Positions 25,752 through 34,677 of a stretch of 64,000 nt of DNA are shown here, in pieces; the stretch's first letter is position 1, and every line of letters begins with the position of its first letter. Below the pieces are notes generated by a model that ran no database searches, was not told the DNA's origin, and saw nothing but the letters and a program-made list of their open reading frames with translations. This DNA is from Pseudomonadota bacterium. GTDB lineage: Bacteria; Pseudomonadota; Gammaproteobacteria; Steroidobacterales; Woeseiaceae. The stretch is from assembly GCA_022563195.1 (NCBI GenBank), contig JADFNV010000009.1, forward strand, positions 1-64,000, given 5' to 3'. The position numbers and the translations under genes are program-made.

Positions 25752-27155
25752 TTACAGGAAAGTCCGCGGATCGGTGACACGACCCGTTATTGCAGAGGCT
25801 GCGGCAGTCATCGGACTTGCAAGCACGGTGCGTGCGCCAATGCCCTGGCGACCCTGAAAATTGCGATTGCTCGTGCTGACGCTCAACTGACCGCTAGCCA
25901 CGGTATCGCCGTTCATACCAATGCACATCGAGCAGCCTGACTCGCGCCACTCGGCACCGGCCTCGGTAAATACCCGGTCGAGACCGATGGCTTCCGCCGC
26001 CTTTTTGATCGATTGTGAGCCGGGTACGACCAGCATTCTGACGCCGTCAGCGACTCGATGTCCTTTGAGAATATCGGCAGCCTGCTGCAGATCGGAGAGC
26101 CGTGAATTGGCGCAACTGCCGACGAAAACGACATCAACAGCGGTATCAGTGAGCGGTTTGCCGGGTGTGACTCGCATGTAATCAAGCGCCTTTTTGAAAC
26201 TCGGATCATTTCCTCCATCAGGTACGGGCTCGTTGATACCGATAACCATGCCCGGATTCGTGCCGAACGTGACCATCGGCTGCAAATGATCAGCAGAAAT
26301 TGACGCGACCTTGTCGAAGCGGGCATCGTCATCGCTCTTGAGACTGCGCCAGCGCGTTACGGCGTGACCCCACTCTACGCCCTGCGGTACACGGGGTCGG
26401 CCACGCAGGTACTCGAACGTGGTGTCGTCAGGTGCGATCATACCGGCACGGGCACCTGCCTCGATGGACATGTTGCACACGGTCATGCGCGCTTCCATCT
26501 CCATCGCAGAAATCGCATCGCCGCGATACTCGATGACATGACCCGTGCCACCGTTGACACCAATTTCGCCGATGATCGCAAGGATCAGGTCCTTTGCCCC
26601 AACTCCGACCGGCAAGCGCCCATCGACATTGATTGCCAGCGTTCGCGGCTTGCGTTGTAAAAGACATTGCGTCGCGAGTACGTGGGCAACTTCAGTAGTT
26701 CCTATCCCAAAGGCGAGGGCGCCGAATGCGCCGTGCGTACTCGTATGGCTATCGCCACAAACGATAGTCTTGCCCGGTTGAGTCGCGCCGAGTTCCGGAC
26801 CAATGACATGCACGATGCCGCGTGCGTCGCTGCCAAAACCATGCAGTTCGATGCCAAAGTCATTGCAGTTTCGCTCCATCTGGGCGATCTGATTGGCCGC
26901 ACTTTCACCCACGATTGCAAGATCCTTGAAACTTGAAACCGGCGTCGTCGGTGTCGAGTGATCCATGGTCGCGAGCGTCAGGTCCGGACGCCGTACGGCA
27001 AGGTTTTTTTCCTGCAACAGTGCAAAAGCCTGCGGCGTGGTCACTTCGTGGATCAGATGCAGATCGACGTACAGTACAGCCGGTGTGTCGGCCGTTTCCG
27101 CAGTCACGATATGGTCGGTCCATACCTTGTCAAAAAGGGTCGCTGGACCTGTCAC
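25752..27155 (-). CDS. leuC: 3-Isopropylmalate dehydratase large subunit
   Basis: Aconitase-family large subunit carrying the [4Fe-4S] cluster; with LeuD it isomerises 2- to 3-isopropylmalate. 467 residues, normal. Cluster cysteines are in VGSCANSRL and [29 protein letters not shown] and [15 protein letters not shown] are signatures. It begins three bases after leuA. Confidence 0.97.
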   Translation of the reverse strand: MTGPATLFDKVWTDHIVTAETADTPAVLYVDLHLIHEVTTPQAFALLQEKNLAVRRPDLTLATMDHSTPTTPVSSFKDLAIVGESAANQIAQMERNCNDFGIELHGFGSDARGIVHVIGPELGATQPGKTIVCGDSHTSTHGAFGALAFGIGTTEVAHVLATQCLLQRKPRTLAINVDGRLPVGVGAKDLILAIIGEIGVNGGTGHVIEYRGDAISAMEMEARMTVCNMSIEAGARAGMIAPDDTTFEYLRGRPRVPQGVEWGHAVTRWRSLKSDDDARFDKVASISADHLQPMVTFGTNPGMVIGINEPVPDGGNDPSFKKALDYMRVTPGKPLTDTAVDVVFVGSCANSRLSDLQQAADILKGHRVADGVRMLVVPGSQSIKKAAEAIGLDRVFTEAGAEWRESGCSMCIGMNGDTVASGQLSVSTSNRNFQGRQGIGARTVLASPMTAAASAITGRVTDPRTFL

Positions 27156-27158
27156 GGG

Positions 27159-28739
27159 TCAGATCGTCGCACGTGAAAACCGGGCAGTGGAGTCAGGGTC
27201 ACTGCCCGTTCGCTGGCGCCGCCGCAGAATCTGGTTGATTACTTCGAGGCAGGCGCGACTGCCAGCCTCCACGATATCGACACTTGTGCCACGACCGCGG
27301 AAGCTGTCGCCATCGTGTTCGACCGTTACGGTGACCTCGCCCTGTGCATCTTGTCCGATCGATGCACTGTGCAGTTCGAAGTTCTTGAGCGTCAATGCAA
27401 CGCCAGTTGCGCGCTCCAGACATTGAAATGCTGCGGCGATGGGCCCGTCGCCTTCGGCCGAAACTTCGATTTCTGCATCATCTTCGCCGACCAGAACCAC
27501 AGTTGCGGTGGCAGGTTGATCCGATCTTGTCTGCACTTCCAGTTTCTTCATCGACCATGGCCCAGCTGACGCACTATCGACATGCATGATAATCGCTTCG
27601 ATGTCGCCGTCGTAAACGTCTTTTTTCCGATCAGCGAGTTTCTTGAATTCATCAAACGCACGGTTCGTTTCGAAGTCATCGAGGTCGAAGCCCAGCTCCC
27701 GTACGCGATCGCGAAATGCATGCCGGCCGCTGTGCTTGCCGAGAACGAGGTTCGAACGACTCAGGCCCACATCGGCCGGTCGCATAATTTCGTACGTCAG
27801 GCTGTGTTGCAACATGCCATGCTGATGAATGCCGGCCTCGTGTGCGAACGCGTTCTCGCCGACGATCGCCTTATTACGTGGTACGTGCATGCCGGTAATA
27901 TTCGATACCAGGCGCGATGTTGGATACAAACGCGTGGTGTCGATAGCGGTTTCCAGCTTAAAAAACTCCGCACGTGTCTTTATTGCCATCACGATCTCTT
28001 CGAGGCTGCAATTGCCGGCCCGCTCACCGATGCCATTAATCGTACACTCGATCTGGCGGGCGCCAGCCTGCACGGCAGCGAGGCTGTTCGCAACTGCCAT
28101 GCCGAGGTCGTCGTGACAATGCACGCTCAGAATGATCGCGTCGATACCGGCGACATGCGCCTTGAGATAGCGAAACAATTCGTCGAATTCGGCGGGGACC
28201 GTGTAGCCCACGGTATCGGGAATGTTGACGGTCGATGCCCCCGCTTCGATGGCCGCACTCACCACCTCGGCCAGGTACGGTAACTCCGTGCGTGACGCAT
28301 CTTCGGGTGAAAATTCCACATCGTCACACAGCTCCCTGGCCATCGTTACGGCGCTGACGGCACTCTTGATGATTTCTTCCTTGGCCATTCTGAGCTTGTA
28401 CTCTCGATGAATCTCGCTGGTCGCGACGAACACATGAATTCGATGCTTTGCGGCCCCTTTGACTGCCGCGTGTACCTTCTCAATGTCCGCTGGATTACAA
28501 CGGGCCAGGCCGCAAATAACCGGACCGAAATCAGCGTCAGCGATTGCTTTTACAGATTCAAAGTCGCCCGGCGAAGCTGCCGGAAACCCCGCCTCGATGA
28601 TGTCGACATTGAGATCCGCAAGCGCCTTGGCCACACGGAGCTTCTCTGGCAGAATCATGCTGCAGCCCGGGGCCTGTTCCCCGTCGCGCAACGTTGTGTC
28701 GAAAATACGTATCCTGTCGCCGGCTGAACTGTCTGACAT
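27159..28739 (-). CDS. leuA: 2-Isopropylmalate synthase
   Basis: Condenses acetyl-CoA and 2-ketoisovalerate, the committed leucine step. 526 residues: a TIM-barrel catalytic domain with FDTTLRDGEQAPGCSM and metal-binding HCHDDLG, a linker, and a C-terminal LeuA dimer regulatory domain (about 385-510) that binds leucine for feedback inhibition. The length and domain order match the group 1 enzymes such as that of E. coli. The gap to ilvC is 47 bases. Confidence 0.97.
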   Translation of the reverse strand: MSDSSAGDRIRIFDTTLRDGEQAPGCSMILPEKLRVAKALADLNVDIIEAGFPAASPGDFESVKAIADADFGPVICGLARCNPADIEKVHAAVKGAAKHRIHVFVATSEIHREYKLRMAKEEIIKSAVSAVTMARELCDDVEFSPEDASRTELPYLAEVVSAAIEAGASTVNIPDTVGYTVPAEFDELFRYLKAHVAGIDAIILSVHCHDDLGMAVANSLAAVQAGARQIECTINGIGERAGNCSLEEIVMAIKTRAEFFKLETAIDTTRLYPTSRLVSNITGMHVPRNKAIVGENAFAHEAGIHQHGMLQHSLTYEIMRPADVGLSRSNLVLGKHSGRHAFRDRVRELGFDLDDFETNRAFDEFKKLADRKKDVYDGDIEAIIMHVDSASAGPWSMKKLEVQTRSDQPATATVVLVGEDDAEIEVSAEGDGPIAAAFQCLERATGVALTLKNFELHSASIGQDAQGEVTVTVEHDGDSFRGRGTSVDIVEAGSRACLEVINQILRRRQRTGSDPDSTARFSRATI

Positions 28740-28786
28740 TCCTCAAATCCTCGTGTTGCCACCCATCGCTGTAGAGTTATTCCATT

Positions 28787-29773
28787 CTAACCGTCGAGCC
28801 AATCCATGCGGCCACGTAGCTCTGCACCAACCTTTTCGATCGGGTGTTGCAGATCCTCTTCCAGCATGCGCCGAAAATTCGGCATGCCGGCATCGCTTTC
28901 TGCAATCCAGTTCTTCGCGAACGTACCGTCCTGAATTTCATCCAGGATTGCTTTCATGGTTGCGCGTGAATTCTTGTCCACGACGCGCGGCCCGCTGATC
29001 ATGTCGCCCCAGGCGGCCGTATCACTAATGAATTTGTACATCTTCTTGAGGCCGCCCTCGTGCAACAGGTCGACGATGAGCTTGAGCTCATGCATGACCT
29101 CGTAATACGCAACTTCCGGTTGATAGCCTGCTTCCACCAGGGTCTCGAATCCTGCAACGATCAATTCAGTCGCGCCACCGCAAAGAACCGCCTGTTCGCC
29201 AAACAGGTCGGTTTCGGTTTCCTCAGCGAACGTCGTTTCGATGACGCCGGCGCGGACGCCGCCAATACCGGCCGCATAGGCGAGGGCGAGCGTGAGGGCG
29301 TCGCCGGTCGTGTCTTGCTGGACGGCGACGAGACAGGGCACGCCGTGACCCTCTTCATATTGCCGGCGGACGAGGCCGCCCGGACCTTTCGGTGCGATCA
29401 GGACGACATTCAGATCTTCGCGCGGCTGCACCTGTTTGAAGTGCACGGCGAAGCCGTGTGCAAACAACAGCGTCGCGCGCTGAGCGATGTTCGGTAAAAC
29501 AGCCTCATACAAGCTTTTCTGCACCATGTCGGGTATCAGGAACGCGATGATGGCAGCATTTTGCACGGCACTGGCAGGGTCCTTGACGACCAAACCATCG
29601 GCCGTCGCCTTGGCCCAGCTGGCGCCATCAGGACGCAGGCCCATTACGACATCAAAGCCGCTGTCTCTGAGATTCAGTGCATGGGCGCGGCCCTGGCTGC
29701 CGTAGCCAAGAATCGTGACCTGTTTGTCACTCAGGTAATCCGTGTCGACATCTGATTCAGAATAAATTTGCAT
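28787..29773 (-). CDS. ilvC: Ketol-acid reductoisomerase, class I
   Basis: NADPH-dependent isomeroreductase common to valine, leucine and isoleucine synthesis. 328 residues, the short class I form with one C-terminal knot domain. [17 protein letters not shown] binds [25 protein letters not shown] is a family signature, and [19 protein letters not shown] carries the metal-binding Asp/Glu residues. The frame is open to 29965 across the attenuator, but ATG 29773 with AGGG upstream is the family start. First structural gene of ilvC-leuACDB, controlled by the upstream attenuator. Confidence 0.97.
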   Translation of the reverse strand: MQIYSESDVDTDYLSDKQVTILGYGSQGRAHALNLRDSGFDVVMGLRPDGASWAKATADGLVVKDPASAVQNAAIIAFLIPDMVQKSLYEAVLPNIAQRATLLFAHGFAVHFKQVQPREDLNVVLIAPKGPGGLVRRQYEEGHGVPCLVAVQQDTTGDALTLALAYAAGIGGVRAGVIETTFAEETETDLFGEQAVLCGGATELIVAGFETLVEAGYQPEVAYYEVMHELKLIVDLLHEGGLKKMYKFISDTAAWGDMISGPRVVDKNSRATMKAILDEIQDGTFAKNWIAESDAGMPNFRRMLEEDLQHPIEKVGAELRGRMDWLDG

Positions 29774-29792
29774 GGTGTGATCCCTCGAAATC

Positions 29793-29826
29793 AAAAAAAA
29801 CCCCACGATCCGGAGCGGATGCGGGG
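29793..29826 (-). terminator. Leucine attenuator terminator before ilvC
   Basis: On the minus strand, CCCC...GGGG plus the inner ATCCG/CGGAT stem with a GAG loop form a hairpin followed by eight T residues. It lies between the leader peptide stop (29854) and the ilvC start (29773). A competing antiterminator pairs GCGGGT (29861-29856) with ACCCCGC (29827-29821), and a pause hairpin CTGCC/GGCAG (29892-29888 with 29867-29863) overlaps the Leu codons. Confidence 0.88.
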
Positions 29827-29853
29827 TTGCGATTGCCTTTGCCTGGATACGCG

Positions 29854-29952
29854 CTACCCGCCCTGCCTCCCAAGAAGCAGCAGTCCTGGCAGATTCAGCA
29901 AAAGGTCGTGCGTCACGACGTCGGTAAACAGGTATTTTGGCAATAGCGTCAT
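29854..29952 (-). CDS. Leucine-rich leader peptide of the ilvC-leuACDB attenuator
   Basis: A 32-codon frame, ATG 29952 to TAG 29854, with 11 leucines at positions 3, 4, 8, 17-19, 21 and 24-27, and a Val pair at 12-13. The run [11 protein letters not shown] sits just upstream of alternative RNA hairpins and a terminator before ilvC. This is the classic layout of ribosome-mediated attenuation: with scarce Leu-tRNA the ribosome stalls at codons 24-27, frees the antiterminator strand, and ilvC-leuACDB is transcribed. No good Shine-Dalgarno precedes the ATG, and the promoter candidate would place +1 only a few bases upstream, so initiation may be nearly leaderless. Too short for usual ORF cut-offs. 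Confidence 0.85.
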   Translation of the reverse strand: MTLLPKYLFTDVVTHDLLLNLPGLLLLGRQGG

Positions 29953-29960
29953 AACCGATG

Positions 29961-29989
29961 ATCATGTTGCAACATGGTGACTATGTCAA
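29961..29989 (-). promoter_or_regulatory. Candidate promoter of the ilvC-leu leader
   Basis: On the minus strand TTGACA (29989-29984) and CATGAT (29966-29961) are spaced by 17 bases. The expected start site is about 29954, directly before the leader peptide ATG at 29952. A perfect -35 hexamer supports it; the very short 5' end is the main doubt. Confidence 0.5.
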
Positions 29990-30400
29990 CCGTCGATTTA
30001 TCAGTTACTTGTGTTACCAATTTACACCGAAAACAACGCCGATAACGTCTTTTCTGACGGTGTAGGAACCCGCAAATCTCATATGGATCATGGGCTGGCG
30101 TATCGCCAAGCATGTGTTATTCTTCGCTGCGGGTACTGTAAGGGACCCGAAATAATTAGACAAATAATAACGGCGGGGATGCCGCGGCCGAAATGGTGCG
30201 GAGAGCCGAAAACTTAAACAGAGAGGCTGTGAGGGTCCACTAAAATTCATCGCCGCGGCGATTTGGAGAGGGCCGCATGTGCAAGCAGAGCAGCAATCTG
30301 CGTTTTCTGAGTATCCATTTGCATGTTTTCAACGGGTACCTTGCATCCCTCTCTGAAAACAACAAATTCACAACATTCGACCTTAAATTAAGGAGCGTTC
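29990..30400. other. 411-bp divergent intergenic region
   Basis: Between the ilvC leader promoter and the DUF3450/TonB operon I find no supportable gene; short frames here have no family look. It should contain the promoter of the TonB operon. An imperfect inverted repeat pairs GTTTTCTGAG (30302-30311) with CTCTGAAAAC (30352-30361), and a CGCCGCGGCG palindrome lies at 30251-30260. AAGGAG precedes the ATG at 30401. No convincing Fur box was found. Confidence 0.5.
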
Positions 30401-31192
30401 ATGAAACGGTGCATTAGCAGCAGTCGGTGTGTAACCGTTGTATTAATTGCAACATCGGTAATCGCAGTATCCGGCAGCGTATTCGCCCAGTCTGTCGACC
30501 AGGTTTTGCAGGCTGAAGATCGTCGACTAGATCTGGCGCAGCAATCACAAGAACGTATCAACGGTATTGTTGAGCGCACGCGTTCGCTGGAAGACCAGTA
30601 CCGGGCGATTAATAAAGAAATTGATGGCCTCAAAGTCTACAACCGCTTGATGGTGGCACAGACTAACGGACAGGCCTCGGTACTCGAGGACATCTCGTTG
30701 TCGATGGACCAGGTTGATGTCATCAATCGTCAGATTTTTCCAATGATGGAGCGCATGATTGACGGTCTGGAGCAGTCGGTAAAACTGGATGTGCCGTTCC
30801 TGCTGCAGGAGCGGACAGATCGCGTCAATCTGCTCTCAGGCATCATGGAACGCCCGGACGTCAGCGTTGCTGAGAAGTTTCGCAAGGTGATGGAGGCGTA
30901 CCAGATTGAGAATGACTATGGCTCGTCCTCAGAATGGTACCGACAATCGATCTCGCTACCCGATGGCTCAACACGAGACTACAACATGTTGCGAATCGGT
31001 CGCGTTGGACTGTATTTCCAGTCCGATGACACCAAAGTTACGGGTCGCTGGGACACTGATGCAAACGATTGGGTTCTTGACAGTTCGGCCAGGAACGAAG
31101 TACGCAAGGGCTTGCGCATGGCCAAACAGCTGATTGCCCCGGAATTGATTCTGATTCCGGTACATTCGGCAACATCTGCGGGGGCTTCATAA
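30401..31192 (+). CDS. DUF3450 periplasmic protein of a TonB2-type operon
   Basis: A 263-residue DUF3450 family protein. A signal peptide (residues 1-30, ending VFAQ) suggests a periplasmic location. Residues 31-110 form a probable coiled coil (VLQAEDRRLDLAQQSQERIN). The C-terminal half (GRVGLYFQSDDTKVTGRWD) is conserved in the family. DUF3450 genes typically lead TtpC-ExbB-ExbD-TonB clusters, and here the next gene starts right after the stop, so it is probably an accessory of the energy-transduction complex. Molecular function unknown. Confidence 0.87.
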   Translation: MKRCISSSRCVTVVLIATSVIAVSGSVFAQSVDQVLQAEDRRLDLAQQSQERINGIVERTRSLEDQYRAINKEIDGLKVYNRLMVAQTNGQASVLEDISLSMDQVDVINRQIFPMMERMIDGLEQSVKLDVPFLLQERTDRVNLLSGIMERPDVSVAEKFRKVMEAYQIENDYGSSSEWYRQSISLPDGSTRDYNMLRIGRVGLYFQSDDTKVTGRWDTDANDWVLDSSARNEVRKGLRMAKQLIAPELILIPVHSATSAGAS

Positions 31193-32557
31193 ATGAAACG
31201 TATAACAACCATTATTGTGGCCGGGCTGCTATGTCTTTCCATGGGTACAGCCAGCGCGCAGCAAGATGCTGCAAGCATGGGCGAACTCCTGCGATTGATC
31301 GAACAGGGCCAAGCCCGCGAATCGCGAGAGGCACGACAGCGCGAGGCACAATTCTCGCAACAACGAAATCAGCAGCAGCAGTTGTTGAATCGGGCGCGTG
31401 CCGAGCGTACGCGACAGGAAAACGAGAGCTCTCGACTCGAGAATCTGTTTAAGAACAACCAGACGAAAATCGTCGCAGCACGGGCGGCGCTTGACGAGCG
31501 TCTGGGCGCCTTGAAAGAACTCTTCGGCGTCCTGCAAACGGTGGCCGGTGACGCTCAGGCACGCTTTAACAATTCTCTGACAAACATCCACTACCCGGAT
31601 CGCGGAACATTCCTCGTCGAGCTTGGCAACAAGATGGCGGGCGCCAACACACTTGCATCGATCGAGGATATAGAACGCCTTTGGTTTGAACTGCAACGTG
31701 AAATCACAGAATCGGGCATGATCGTTCGCTTCAACCACATCGTAACGCTGGCGAATGGCGATCAGGTAGAGCTCGAAATCGTTCGTGTCGGTGCATTCAA
31801 TCTTGCGTTCGACGATGGTTACCTGATCTATGAAAGTGGCTCTGGAAATATCAGCGAATTGCAGCGGCAACCAGAACAAAGTCGTTATACAAATTCGGGT
31901 GCCGATATGATCGACGCCACCGATGGCTATGTCACTTTCGGCATCGATGTGACACGTGGCGGCATACTGGCGCTGCTGGTCGAATCACCGACCGTGGTGG
32001 ATCGCATCCATCAGGGCGGTATAGTCGGCTATTGCATCATTTCACTCGGTATAATCGGCCTGATGATCGCAATCTGGCGTTGGATCGGTCTGTCCAGTGA
32101 TGGACGCAAGGTCGCCGCACAACTCAAACGTGACACTGCAAGTACGGATAATCCGCTCGGTCGTGTACTGGCAGCCTACGAAAGCAATCGAAACGCCGAT
32201 ACTGAAACCATAGAGCTCAAGCTCAGCGAGGCAGCTCTGAAGGAAATGCCAGGTCTGACCAAGGGCCTGCTGTTCATCAAGGTGATTTCGGTCGTGGCAC
32301 CGTTAATGGGTCTTCTCGGTACGGTGACAGGCATGATCAAAACTTTCCAGGTCATCACGCTGTATGGCGCGGGCGATCCGAAAATGATGGCCGGCGGCAT
32401 CTCGCAAGCGTTGATGACCACGGTACTGGGTCTCGTGGTCGCCATTCCGATGGTTCTCATTCACACCCTTGTCAGTGGCCAGAGTCGAAAAATCATCAAC
32501 ATTCTCCAGTCACAGAGTGCGGGCCTCGTGGCTCAGCATTCTGAGCGCAGCGGTTGA
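31193..32557 (+). CDS. Large MotA/TolQ/ExbB proton channel protein (TtpC-like)
   Basis: A 454-residue protein with a signal peptide (1-22), a periplasmic coiled-coil region rich in Arg/Gln/Glu (about 25-110), a first membrane helix (about 278-298, GYCIISLGIIGLMIAIW), and a C-terminal MotA/TolQ/ExbB domain (about 330-445) with LFIKVISVVAPLMGLLGTVT and LMTTVLGLVVAIPMVLIHTL. This matches TtpC, the extra ExbB-like component of Vibrio TonB2 systems. It is followed by a normal-sized ExbB, so the two probably form one complex. The ATG directly abuts the stop of the DUF3450 gene. Confidence 0.9.
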   Translation: MKRITTIIVAGLLCLSMGTASAQQDAASMGELLRLIEQGQARESREARQREAQFSQQRNQQQQLLNRARAERTRQENESSRLENLFKNNQTKIVAARAALDERLGALKELFGVLQTVAGDAQARFNNSLTNIHYPDRGTFLVELGNKMAGANTLASIEDIERLWFELQREITESGMIVRFNHIVTLANGDQVELEIVRVGAFNLAFDDGYLIYESGSGNISELQRQPEQSRYTNSGADMIDATDGYVTFGIDVTRGGILALLVESPTVVDRIHQGGIVGYCIISLGIIGLMIAIWRWIGLSSDGRKVAAQLKRDTASTDNPLGRVLAAYESNRNADTETIELKLSEAALKEMPGLTKGLLFIKVISVVAPLMGLLGTVTGMIKTFQVITLYGAGDPKMMAGGISQALMTTVLGLVVAIPMVLIHTLVSGQSRKIINILQSQSAGLVAQHSERSG

Positions 32558-32576
32558 TTGCCCTTAAGGAGAAGTT

Positions 32577-33104
32577 ATGCATTGGCTAGCTGACAGCTTT
32601 GAGGCTATTCGGGACTTCATGGAACTGGGTGGCCCGGTACTGCGGTGGATAGCGGTCGCGATCTTCATCATGTGGGCTCTCATCGTCGAGCGGTTATTGT
32701 ATTTCCGCACCGACATGAAGGCCATGTCGAGGAAAATACACGACCAGTGGGAGTCGCGGACCGAAAGACGCTCCTGGAATGCGCATCAGATCCGCGAGCT
32801 GATGATTTCGCGTTTCAGCGATGCGACCTACCAATTCATTTCGATGATTCAAACGCTGGTCGCGCTGTGCCCCTTGCTCGGACTGATGGGTACCGTTACC
32901 GGCATGATCAAGGTATTCGAGGTGATGGCCACATCGGGTTCGGGCAATGTTCGAGCCATGGCCGGAGGCGTGTCCCAGGCCACGGTGCCCACCATGGCAG
33001 GCATGGTAGGAGCCCTTTCGGGGGTTCTGCTGGTCACGATACTGACCCGCCGCGCGGCGCGTGAGGTTGAGTTCCTTGAGGATTCACTCACGATGGATCA
33101 CTGA
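32577..33104 (+). CDS. exbB: ExbB-type biopolymer transport protein
   Basis: A 175-residue inner-membrane proton channel subunit of the MotA/TolQ/ExbB family. The first helix lies at about 18-38 (VLRWIAVAIFIMWALIVERL). The conserved domain contains LVALCPLLGLMGTVTGMIKVF and VPTMAGMVGALSGVLLVTIL. It provides proton-motive force to TonB with ExbD. AAGGAG precedes the ATG. It follows the TtpC-like gene by 19 bases and precedes exbD by ten. Confidence 0.92.
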   Translation: MHWLADSFEAIRDFMELGGPVLRWIAVAIFIMWALIVERLLYFRTDMKAMSRKIHDQWESRTERRSWNAHQIRELMISRFSDATYQFISMIQTLVALCPLLGLMGTVTGMIKVFEVMATSGSGNVRAMAGGVSQATVPTMAGMVGALSGVLLVTILTRRAAREVEFLEDSLTMDH

Positions 33105-33114
33105 GGAATAGATT

Positions 33115-33528
33115 ATGCGCAAGCATCACTGGGCATTGGCTTCGGAAATGGAAGAAAGCGAAATCAACCTCACGCCCATGCTGGACGTCGTCTTCATCAT
33201 GCTCATCTTTTTTATCGTGACCGCATCCTTCATCAAGGAGGCGGGGATCGACGTCAATCGTCCGGACGCGCCGATTTCGAACGAGCCGGTGGAAAATACG
33301 AATATCCTGATCAGGATCAACGCCAATGACGAGATCTGGATCGATCGACGCATGATCGATCCGCGCGCCGTACGTGCAAATATCGAGCGCCTGCACGCCG
33401 AGAATCCGAGTGGGTCGGTCGTTATTCAGCCCAACAAGCGCTCGACCAACAAGATGCTCGTAACCATAATGGATGCCGCCCGGCTTGCTGGCGTATACAA
33501 TATCTCAATCGCGGACGATAATAGCTGA
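33115..33528 (+). CDS. exbD: ExbD-type biopolymer transport protein 1
   Basis: A 137-residue protein with a short cytoplasmic N-terminus, one membrane helix (about 22-41, LTPMLDVVFIMLIFFIVTAS) carrying the conserved proton-path Asp, and a periplasmic domain ending VYNISIADDNS. With ExbB it powers TonB. The RBS GAGGAATAG lies upstream. It is one of two adjacent ExbD genes that share most of their membrane segment and part of their periplasmic domain (NDEIWID, DPRAVR, IERLH), so they arose by duplication. Confidence 0.92.
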   Translation: MRKHHWALASEMEESEINLTPMLDVVFIMLIFFIVTASFIKEAGIDVNRPDAPISNEPVENTNILIRINANDEIWIDRRMIDPRAVRANIERLHAENPSGSVVIQPNKRSTNKMLVTIMDAARLAGVYNISIADDNS

Positions 33529-33576
33529 GCGAGGTCCGACACGCGGACCCGGCAGTGATCAAAACAGGATCAAACA

Positions 33577-33987
33577 ATGCGTAATAATCAAGGTGCGATG
33601 GGCGGCGACGAGGATGACAATGAGATCAACCTGACGCCGATGCTGGACGTCGTGTTCATCATGCTCATTTTCTTCATTGTGACCGCATCGTTTGTCAAGG
33701 AAGCCGGTATCGACGTCAACCGACCACTGGCGGCCTCCCTGGAAAGGCAGCAAGATGCCAACATGCTCATTGCGATCAGTTCGAATGATGAAATCTGGAT
33801 CGACAAGAAACTCGTTGACCCACGAGCAGTTCGATCGAGTATCGAGCGCTTGCACCTTGAGAATCCAAAAGGCTCGATCGTCATCCAGGCCGATCGGGAT
33901 TCGACGAATGAAGCGCTCACGATCGTAATGCAAGCCGCGAAACATGCAGGCGTCAAAAATGTCGCTATATCGGCACTCGAGCCCTAA
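33577..33987 (+). CDS. exbD: ExbD-type biopolymer transport protein 2
   Basis: A 136-residue paralogue of the preceding ExbD with the same layout: membrane helix LTPMLDVVFIMLIFFIVTAS at about 17-36, then a periplasmic domain with SNDEIWIDKKLVDPRAVR. A 48-base gap with a small hairpin (GGTCCG/CGGACC, 33533-33549) separates the two. It may pair with the second ExbB-like protein or form a hetero-oligomer with ExbD1. Confidence 0.92.
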   Translation: MRNNQGAMGGDEDDNEINLTPMLDVVFIMLIFFIVTASFVKEAGIDVNRPLAASLERQQDANMLIAISSNDEIWIDKKLVDPRAVRSSIERLHLENPKGSIVIQADRDSTNEALTIVMQAAKHAGVKNVAISALEP

Positions 33988-34027
33988 GCAACACCTGGCG
34001 GCAGTAAGCACTGAGGAGATCTGAATC

Positions 34028-34633
34028 ATGATAGGCCGTTACGCGTTTTCCATTTTGCTCGGCACCGTTATTACGCTAAGCCTGCTGTTTATCATGCAGC
34101 TGCTGATCGAACACGGAGAATCGGCAATAACCAAGGAAAGAACTCGACATCAACTGGATTTTGTACGTATAAAGCGTAACGAATCGCTCAACATCGAGGA
34201 CTTCACTCCCGAAAAGCCACCACCACCGCCGGACACTCCTCCTGAAATACCCCCTCAGGACCTGGACAACATCGATCCGAATGCTCCAACCATCAACATT
34301 CGACCACCAACCATCGCGACGCAGATGGATATCGGCGGCCCCGGAGGCATGAACATCGCCGAGGGAGACTATCTGCCGATCGTGCGCGTTGCACCCGTAT
34401 ATCCTGCTCGAGCACTGTCGCGCGGTCTCGAAGGCTACGTTGATCTCTCATTTACGGTAACGCTCACTGGCACGGTTCGGGACGCGATCATTTTATACTC
34501 AACGAGTAGTTTGTTTGAACGTGCAGCAACGCGGGCCGTATTGAAATTCAAGTACAAGCCGCGCGTGGTCGATGGCATCCCGGTTGACGTTGTGGGCGTC
34601 AAGACTCGAATTACGTTCAGGATCGAAGATTAG
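34028..34633 (+). CDS. tonB: TonB family energy transducer
   Basis: A 201-residue TonB of the short TonB2 type. An N-terminal membrane helix (about 5-27, YAFSILLGTVITLSLLFIMQLL) is followed by a proline-rich spacer (KPPPPPDTPPEIPPQ, about 60-75) and a C-terminal TonB domain (about 115-201) with VYPARALSRGLEGYVDLSFT and ATRAVLKFKYKPRVVDG. It couples the ExbBD motor to outer-membrane receptors. GAGGAG lies upstream of ATG 34028. Confidence 0.93.
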   Translation: MIGRYAFSILLGTVITLSLLFIMQLLIEHGESAITKERTRHQLDFVRIKRNESLNIEDFTPEKPPPPPDTPPEIPPQDLDNIDPNAPTINIRPPTIATQMDIGGPGGMNIAEGDYLPIVRVAPVYPARALSRGLEGYVDLSFTVTLTGTVRDAIILYSTSSLFERAATRAVLKFKYKPRVVDGIPVDVVGVKTRITFRIED

Positions 34634-34677
34634 ACGCCCTGGCGGGATCACAAAGATCGAAAAGGATAGGCTCCGAA

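Noticed and set aside
29774..29965. 64-residue N-terminal extension of IlvC
   Set aside because: The sequence covers the attenuator hairpins, has no family match, and ATG 29773 is the normal KARI start.
30140..30190. AT-rich AATAATTAGACAAATAATA as a possible Fur box before the TonB operon
   Set aside because: It matches the 19-bp Fur consensus at only about half of its positions and is not symmetrical.
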